Shown here in pieces: positions 59,568 to 64,000 of a stretch of 64,000 nucleotides of DNA. The stretch's first letter is position 1; every line of letters starts with the position of its first letter. A model generated the notes under the pieces. It was not told the origin of the DNA. It worked only from the letters and a program-made list of their open reading frames with translations, and did not search any database. The stretch is from an uncultured Collinsella sp. (GTDB lineage Bacteria > Actinomycetota > Coriobacteriia > Coriobacteriales > Coriobacteriaceae): contig UQIG01000002.1 in the NCBI GenBank assembly GCA_900541135.1, positions 45,324 through 109,323 of the forward strand, read 5' to 3'. A program made the position numbers and the translations under genes.

Positions 59568-59864
59568 ATGGAAGAGATGGAAGTCAATCACGTCGACGAC
59601 ATCCACGAGAAGCTGACCGATATGGTGGGCGATCGCGTCAAGGTGAAGGCCAACATGGGCCGTACCCGCGTCGTCGAGCGCATGGGCACCATCAAGAGCG
59701 TCCACCCGGCCGTCTTCATTGTCGAGGTTGACGAGCGTCGCGGCCGCAAGTCGCGTCAGTCCTACCAGTACATCGATGTCCTCACCGGCCAGGTCGAGCT
59801 GTTCGACCCCGAGAGCGGCGAGCATATCTTTACCCCGCTCGGCAATCAGCTCGAGGAGCATTAA
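59568..59864 (+). CDS. veg: Veg family protein
   Basis: This 98-residue protein starts at the ATG behind TGGAGG. The family core is VDDIHEKLTDMVGDRVKVKA then NMGRTRVVERMGTIKSVHPA (about residues 6-45), and VFIVEVDERRGRKSRQSYQY. In Bacillus subtilis veg affects biofilm matrix genes and is very strongly expressed. Biochemical function is open. As in many Gram-positives it directly precedes ispE, here with two bases between stop and start. Confidence 0.9.
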   Translation: MEEMEVNHVDDIHEKLTDMVGDRVKVKANMGRTRVVERMGTIKSVHPAVFIVEVDERRGRKSRQSYQYIDVLTGQVELFDPESGEHIFTPLGNQLEEH

Positions 59865-59866
59865 CG

Positions 59867-60763
59867 GTGACCGATCGGTCCCTGACTCTTTCCGCGCCGG
59901 CAAAGATTAACCTCTACCTGGGGGTTCATACCGAGCGCGATGACCGCGGCTACCACAGGGTCGATTCCCTGATGGCGGCCGTCGGTCTTTCCGATACCGT
60001 GACGGTCGCGCCGGCGCAGGCGCTGACCGTCCAGACGGTTCCGGCATCAGATTTTCCCATGCAAAAGAATACGGCGTATCGGGCTGCGGTTGCTATGGCC
60101 GAGCATTATGGTCGCGAGGCAAACATCTGCGTGACGATTGAGAAGCGCATTCCATTGTGCGCCGGCTTGGGCGGCCCCTCGACGGATGCGGCCGCGGTCA
60201 TTGTCGCCTTGGCAGAGCTCTGGGGCATTGATCGCACCGACCCCGCGCTCGATGACATTGCACGGGGCATTGGTGCCGACGTCCCGTTCTTTTTGCACGC
60301 GAGCCCTGCGTTTTACGTAGGTGGGGGAGACGTGCTGGCAACTGAGTACTCCGTGCTGCCCGCGACGCCCGTTGTGCTGGTTAAGCCGCGGGAGGCGAGC
60401 GTTTCGACAATTGAAGCCTATCGATGTTTTGACGAGGCCCCGGTGCCTGCGGACAAGCCTGGCGCGATAGCTTCTGCCTTGCGTGCTGGTGATGCCGAGA
60501 CGGCATATGCGCTCATCCATAACAACCTGGGTGTCATTTCCGCACAGATGGAGCCGCAGATTCAAACGGTTCTCGATTGGCTGCGTAAACAGGACGGCAC
60601 CATTGCTGTAGATGTGTGCGGATCGGGTGCCTGCTCGTTTGCCATTTGCGACACCGCTGCCACGGCCGAAAGGCTTGCCGATGCTGCCCAGCAAAGTGGC
60701 TGGTGGGCCTGCGCGACTGAGCTTATTCCCAACACGGTTCAAATTGACGCGCCAAAGAAATAA
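59867..60763 (+). CDS. ispE: 4-diphosphocytidyl-2-C-methyl-D-erythritol kinase
   Basis: This 298-residue GHMP kinase starts at a GTG behind GAGGAG inside veg. The N-terminal LSAPAKINLYLGVHTERDDR (about residues 6-25) is followed by the ATP motif IPLCAGLGGPSTDAAAVIVA (about 90-109) and GADVPFFLHASPAFYVGGGD (about 131-150). A third motif, VCGSGACSFAI, is at about 247. It phosphorylates CDP-ME in the MEP isoprenoid pathway. That pathway needs a working DXS, relevant to the diverged DXS-like gene at 2487. Confidence 0.94.
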   Translation: MTDRSLTLSAPAKINLYLGVHTERDDRGYHRVDSLMAAVGLSDTVTVAPAQALTVQTVPASDFPMQKNTAYRAAVAMAEHYGREANICVTIEKRIPLCAGLGGPSTDAAAVIVALAELWGIDRTDPALDDIARGIGADVPFFLHASPAFYVGGGDVLATEYSVLPATPVVLVKPREASVSTIEAYRCFDEAPVPADKPGAIASALRAGDAETAYALIHNNLGVISAQMEPQIQTVLDWLRKQDGTIAVDVCGSGACSFAICDTAATAERLADAAQQSGWWACATELIPNTVQIDAPKK

Positions 60764-60812
60764 AAATTTCTCTAGCACGCGGCGAAAATCTTTGTTATTA
60801 TAGTCGAGCTAA

Positions 60813-60889
60813 CGGGTTGTGGCTCAGTTTGGTAGAGCACTGCGTTCGGGACGCAGGGGTCGCTGGTTCAAATCCAGTCAACCCGACCA
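60813..60889 (+). tRNA. tRNA-Pro (anticodon CGG)
   Basis: The cloverleaf opens CGGGTTGTGGCTCAGTTTGG. The anticodon loop TTCGGGA lies in CTGCG/CGCAG arms, the T-arm is CTGGTTCAAATCCAG, and the acceptor ends CAACCCG plus an encoded ACCA. Anticodon CGG reads CCG proline codons. Confidence 0.95.
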
Positions 60890-60898
60890 GAGCATGAG

Positions 60899-60928
60899 GA
60901 GGGACCGCTTCTTGCGGTCCCTTTTTTT
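60899..60928 (+). terminator. Terminator of tRNA-Pro
   Basis: AGGGACCGC-ttctt-GCGGTCCCT followed by TTTTTT. Confidence 0.93.
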
Positions 60929-60936
60929 AGCTAGTG

Positions 60937-60965
60937 TTGTGATACCGCGATACCCGCGGTATACT
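60937..60965 (+). promoter_or_regulatory. tatA promoter with an embedded palindrome
   Basis: TTGTGA and TATACT are separated by exactly 17 bases. The spacer and the edges of both boxes form ATACCGCG-atacc-CGCGGTAT (60942-60962), a perfect 8-bp inverted repeat placed where a repressor would block polymerase. Confidence 0.65.
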
Positions 60966-61001
60966 CATTCGAGCTTGTCTCGCTGTATTGTGGAGGTCTA
61001 C

Positions 61002-61277
61002 ATGTTTGGACTGAGGGCTCCTGAGCTCATCATTATTCTCGTCGTTGTCCTGATTATCTTCGGGCCCAAGAACCTGCCGAAGCTCGGCAAGTCCCTCGGC
61101 TCTACCGTCAAGAATATCCGCGAGGGTATGGAGGGCGACGATAAGGCCGAGACCAAGCAGGCCGAGGAGGTCGTGGTCGAGCAGTCCGAGGAGGACAAGG
61201 AGATCGCTGAGCTCGAGGCCAAGCTCGCTGCTGCCAAGAAGAAGCAGGCAGAGGACAGCGACGCGGACGCAGAGTAG
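61002..61277 (+). CDS. tatA: Twin-arginine translocase subunit TatA/E
   Basis: This 91-residue protein starts at the ATG behind GTGGAGG; the longer frame upstream runs through tRNA-Pro and is rejected. One membrane helix (APELIIILVVVLIIFGPKNL, about residues 6-25) is followed by the hinge and amphipathic helix KLPKLGKSLGSTVKNIREGM-like (LPKLGKSLGSTVKNIREG). A long acidic Glu/Lys coiled tail ends the protein. TatA polymers form the export path for folded proteins. No tatC is in view. The binding lipoprotein at 1034 has a twin-arginine signal and may be a client. Confidence 0.92.
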   Translation: MFGLRAPELIIILVVVLIIFGPKNLPKLGKSLGSTVKNIREGMEGDDKAETKQAEEVVVEQSEEDKEIAELEAKLAAAKKKQAEDSDADAE

Positions 61278-61302
61278 TCCCATCCCTTTGGGGTGAGCAC
61301 CT

Positions 61303-61335
61303 GACCGGCTTGCCCGCAGGCTAGCCGGTCTTTTT
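61303..61335 (+). terminator. Terminator of tatA
   Basis: GACCGGCT and AGCCGGTC arms are followed by TTTTT. Confidence 0.88.
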
Positions 61336-61383
61336 CGTTTTGTTGACAGTTGATTGTTTGATCAGAGTTGGGGAGATATCCGT

Positions 61384-61854
61384 ATGGACGCAAGCCAGAT
61401 CGTACTGACCGCTGAGGGCCGCCAGAAGCTCGTCGAGGAGCTCGCCTGGCGTGAGGGCGATTACGCCAAGGAGATCGTCGAGGACATCAAGGAAGCCCGC
61501 GCGTTCGGCGACCTTTCGGAGAACTCCGAGTACGATGCCGCCAAGGACAAGCAGGCCCAGAATGCTGCTCGTATCGCCGAGATCCAGGCCATTCTTGCCA
61601 ACGCTCAGGTTGCTGCCACCACGGGCGATCTGACCGTCTCCATCGGTTCCACCGTTTCGCTGATTGATCCCAACGGCGAGGTCATGGAAGTCACGCTCGT
61701 CGGTACCACCGAGACCAACTCGCTCGAGCACAAGATTTCCAACGAGTCTCCGGTCGGTCACGCCATCATCGGTCACGGCGAGGGTGATTCCGTCGAGGTC
61801 GTTACGCCTTCCGGCAAGACTCGCGTCTACACCATCGCCAAGATCGCACGCTAG
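61384..61854 (+). CDS. greA: Transcription elongation factor GreA
   Basis: This 156-residue protein starts at the ATG behind GGGGAGAT. The N-terminal coiled coil holds AEGRQKLVEELAW, EIVEDIKEARAFGDLSENSE and YDAAKDKQAQ (about residues 9-62), with the acidic DLSENSEY tip that enters RNA polymerase. The C-terminal FKBP-like domain ends GDSVEVVTPSGKTRVYTIAK. It rescues backtracked polymerase by stimulating RNA cleavage. It sits before lysS, with a hairpin between the two genes. Confidence 0.95.
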   Translation: MDASQIVLTAEGRQKLVEELAWREGDYAKEIVEDIKEARAFGDLSENSEYDAAKDKQAQNAARIAEIQAILANAQVAATTGDLTVSIGSTVSLIDPNGEVMEVTLVGTTETNSLEHKISNESPVGHAIIGHGEGDSVEVVTPSGKTRVYTIAKIAR

Positions 61855-61882
61855 ACCACGGTCCCGCGTAAAGGTATGTTTT

Positions 61883-61916
61883 CGCTCCCTGGGACCGAAT
61901 CCTGGGGAGCGTTTTA
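61883..61916 (+). terminator. Hairpin with T-run between greA and lysS
   Basis: CGCTCCC and GGGAGCG arms around a 15-base loop are followed by TTTTAGTTT. Confidence 0.7.
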
Positions 61917-61933
61917 GTTTGAGGAGCTAACTT

Positions 61934-63898
61934 ATGGCAGAGAACCAGAACGCCGCCGATCAGGCATCGACGCTCAACGACGAGCGCGCCACCCGCCTGG
62001 CCAAGCGCGCCGCCCTGTTCGAGGCGGGCCAGAACCCCTATCCCGAGCACTCTGAGCTTGAGGACTACGTCGCCGATATCGAGGCTAAGTACGCCGATCT
62101 TGCCGATGGCGAGGACACCGAGGACGTCGTGAAGATCGCTGGCCGTGTGGTCGCCAAGCGCGGTCAGGGCAAGATCATGTTCATCGTCGTGCGCGATGCG
62201 ACTGCCGAGATTCAGCTGTTCTGCCGCATCAACGACATGGACGAGGCTGCCTGGAGTACGCTCAAGGCCCTCGACCTGGGCGACATCCTGGGCGTGACCG
62301 GCGTGGTCGTGCGCACCCAGCGTGGCCAGCTTTCCGTTGCCCCTGAGAGCGCGACCCTGCTTGCCAAGGCCGTTCGTCCGCTGCCCGAGAAGTTCCACGG
62401 TCTTTCCGACAAGGAGACCCGCTATCGCCAGCGCTATGTTGACCTGATCGCCAACGACGACGTTCGCGAGACCTTCCGTAAGCGTTCGCAGATTCTCTCC
62501 ACCTTCCGTCGCTTTATGGAGTCCGACGGCTACATGGAGGTCGAGACCCCCATCCTGCAGACCATCCAGGGCGGCGCTACTGCCAAGCCGTTCATTACCC
62601 ACTTCAACGCGCTCGATCAGGAGTGCTACCTGCGTATTGCCACCGAGCTGCACCTCAAGCGCTGCATCGTCGGTGGTTTTGAGCGCGTGTTCGAGATCGG
62701 CCGCATCTTCCGTAACGAGGGCATGGACCTCACCCACAACCCCGAGTTCACCACGATGGAGGCCTACCGTGCCTTCTCCGACCTCGAGGGCATGAAGGCG
62801 CTCGCCCAGGGCGTCATTAAGGCGGCTAACAAGGCCATCGGCAACCCCGAGGTCATCGAGTACCAGGGCCAGACCATCGACCTTTCTGGTGAGTGGGCCA
62901 GCCGTCCCATGACCGACATCGTCTCCGATGTGCTCGGCAAGCAGGTCACCATCGACACGCCGGTCGAGGAGCTTGCTTCCGCCGCGCGCGAGAAGGGCCT
63001 GGAGATTAAGCCCGAGTGGACCGCCGGCAAGATTATCGCCGAGATCTACGATGAGCTGGGCGAGGACACCATCGTCAACCCGACCTTCGTGTGCGATTAC
63101 CCCATCGAGGTCAGCCCGCTTGCCAAGCGTTTTGAGGACGACCCGCGCCTGACGCACCGCTTTGAGCTGGTTATTGCCGGCCACGAGTACGCCAACGCGT
63201 TCTCCGAGCTCAACGACCCGGTCGACCAGGCTGAGCGCTTTGCTGCCCAGATGGCCGAGAAGGCCGGCGGCGACGATGAGGCCATGGAGTATGACGAGGA
63301 CTACGTGCGCGCCCTCGAGTACGGTATGCCTCCCGCGGGCGGTATTGGCATTGGTATCGACCGCGTGGTCATGCTGCTTACCAACCAGGCTTCTATCCGC
63401 GACGTGCTGCTGTTCCCGCACATGAAGCCCGAGAAGGGTTTCCAGTCCGGTGCCGCTGCCGCCAAGGCTGCCGAGGCCGGCAACGCCGCGAGCCCATTCG
63501 TTACGTCGCTTAAGCCCACGCTCGATTACTCCAAGATCGCCGTTGAGCCGCTGTTTGAGGAGTTCGTCGACTTTGATACCTTCTCCAAGAGCGACTTCCG
63601 CGCTGTGAAGGTCAAGGCATGCGAGGCCGTCAAGAAGTCCAAGAAGCTGCTGAACTTTACGCTCGACGACGGCACCGGCACCGACCGCACCATCCTCTCC
63701 GGTATTCACGCTTATTACGAGCCCGAGGACCTGGTTGGCAAGACCTTGCTCGCCATCACCAACCTGCCTCCGCGCAAGATGATGGGCATTCCCAGCTGCG
63801 GCATGCTCATCAGTGCCATCCACGAGGAGGAGGGCGAGGAGCGTCTCAACCTGATCCAGCTCGACGCTTCCATCCCCGCCGGCGCAAAGATGTACTAG
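61934..63898 (+). CDS. lysS: Lysine--tRNA ligase with C-terminal tRNA-binding domain
   Basis: This 654-residue class II synthetase has an N-terminal OB-fold anticodon domain (about residues 60-165). Motif 1 is YMEVETPILQTIQGGATAKP (about 200-219), motif 2 is FEIGRIFRNEGMDLTHNPEF (about 253-272), and motif 3 is GGIGIGIDRVVMLLTN (about 471-486). Canonical LysS ends near residue 500. Here a linker (about 500-540) leads to an extra domain (about 545-654) with VDFDTFSKSDFRAVKVKACE and LPPRKMMGIPSCGMLISA. That is the Trbp111/MetRS-beta-like tRNA-binding OB-fold. It charges tRNA-Lys. GAGGAG precedes the ATG. Confidence 0.95.
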   Translation: MAENQNAADQASTLNDERATRLAKRAALFEAGQNPYPEHSELEDYVADIEAKYADLADGEDTEDVVKIAGRVVAKRGQGKIMFIVVRDATAEIQLFCRINDMDEAAWSTLKALDLGDILGVTGVVVRTQRGQLSVAPESATLLAKAVRPLPEKFHGLSDKETRYRQRYVDLIANDDVRETFRKRSQILSTFRRFMESDGYMEVETPILQTIQGGATAKPFITHFNALDQECYLRIATELHLKRCIVGGFERVFEIGRIFRNEGMDLTHNPEFTTMEAYRAFSDLEGMKALAQGVIKAANKAIGNPEVIEYQGQTIDLSGEWASRPMTDIVSDVLGKQVTIDTPVEELASAAREKGLEIKPEWTAGKIIAEIYDELGEDTIVNPTFVCDYPIEVSPLAKRFEDDPRLTHRFELVIAGHEYANAFSELNDPVDQAERFAAQMAEKAGGDDEAMEYDEDYVRALEYGMPPAGGIGIGIDRVVMLLTNQASIRDVLLFPHMKPEKGFQSGAAAAKAAEAGNAASPFVTSLKPTLDYSKIAVEPLFEEFVDFDTFSKSDFRAVKVKACEAVKKSKKLLNFTLDDGTGTDRTILSGIHAYYEPEDLVGKTLLAITNLPPRKMMGIPSCGMLISAIHEEEGEERLNLIQLDASIPAGAKMY

Positions 63899-63900
63899 GG

Positions 63901-63930
63901 GGTTACGGCGTTTTGCCAAACGCCGTAACC
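63901..63930. repeat. Hairpin GGTTACGGCGTTT-TGCC-AAACGCCGTAACC
   Basis: A perfect 13-bp stem starts two bases after the lysS stop. It matches the hairpin at 59385 in size, position and outer bases, with inner GGCG/CGCC in place of GCGG/CCGC. The last 70 bases of the window hold no supported feature. Confidence 0.75.
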
Positions 63931-64000
63931 AGTTGACGCTGCAAGCCCGCCAGAGCGGCAATCTGCCTTTCAACTTCGGCGGCATGACCAGAAGGTCAAT

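Noticed and set aside
60819..61001. N-terminal extension of the TatA frame
   Set aside because: It would translate tRNA-Pro and its terminator. The start at 61002 has GTGGAGG and the standard TatA N-terminus.
63915..64000. Short minus-strand frame reading HAAEVERQIAALAGLQRQLV then TAFGKTP and stop, like the C-terminus of a MerR-type regulator
   Set aside because: An in-frame TGA lies only 30 codons upstream within the window and there is no start codon. It could be the end of a decayed gene beyond the edge, but one window end cannot support it.

Overview
The window is high-GC bacterial DNA with a gene set, intergenic repeats and protein styles that fit the Coriobacteriia (Actinomycetota), most likely a Collinsella-type gut anaerobe. 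This is inference from content. Pointers are the very long fused 2-hydroxyacyl-CoA dehydratase-type protein, a coiled-coil CAP-domain surface protein ending in an LAQTG sorting signal, the AmaP/DUF2273/Asp23 trio, zinc-ribbon membrane proteins with DUF4013/DUF4234/DUF2752, and a lysyl-tRNA synthetase carrying an extra tRNA-binding domain. No prophage, integrase, transposase or CRISPR array was found. The DNA is mostly core chromosome, with unusually rich palindromic repeats between genes.

Layout. 1-2.1 kb: a leftward polar amino-acid ABC importer (binding lipoprotein and two permeases) with its promoter. 2.2-2.5 kb: three regularly spaced 57-bp palindromes. 2.5-7.2 kb: a divergent DXS-family enzyme, an HD-domain protein paired with a CmpB-like membrane protein, a decayed P-II fragment and a HAD phosphatase. 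7.2-7.6 kb: a candidate type I toxin-antitoxin locus. 7.7-13.2 kb: a TetR-type regulator and the 1595-residue activase/dehydratase protein. 13.3-17.1 kb: a 3-hydroxyacyl-CoA dehydrogenase, an arylsulfotransferase remnant, a secreted protein behind a leader peptide, and a DUF389 membrane protein. 17.4-22.8 kb: the surface protein with a poly-G tract, then an OPT transporter.

22.9-31.9 kb: coaX, deoxycytidylate deaminase, a NifU-like scaffold, lgt, a DUF6020-like membrane protein, yebC, the Asp23 envelope operon and a YitT transporter. 32.1-38.2 kb: three small membrane proteins probably linked to one another, an M20 amidohydrolase and a divergent YtcJ-type amidohydrolase. 38.3-40.9 kb: groES-groEL bracketed by two long inverted repeats. 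41.1-44.6 kb: an FMN riboswitch driving a complete ECF riboflavin importer. 44.6-50.8 kb: two pyridoxamine-oxidase-like paralogues around a nested palindrome, then argC-argJ-argB-argD, which convert N-acetylglutamyl phosphate precursors to N-acetylornithine and recycle the acetyl group.

50.9-51.7 kb: a MITE-like element, a tandem array of tRNA 3' ends, and tRNA-Val. 51.9-59.4 kb: asnB, then a murE-like ligase, a HAD phosphatase, murI, rph, rdgB and dtd, combining peptidoglycan precursor supply with RNA and nucleotide quality control. 59.5-63.9 kb: veg, ispE, tRNA-Pro, tatA, greA and lysS. The MEP-pathway gene ispE makes the DXS-family gene worth comparing with a canonical dxs elsewhere in the genome.

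The strongest leads for something new are the candidate type I toxin locus (7.2-7.6 kb), the phase-variation tract in the surface protein (17.56 kb), and a family of palindromes with a conserved GGGACAGG core but covarying arms, present in at least nine places.
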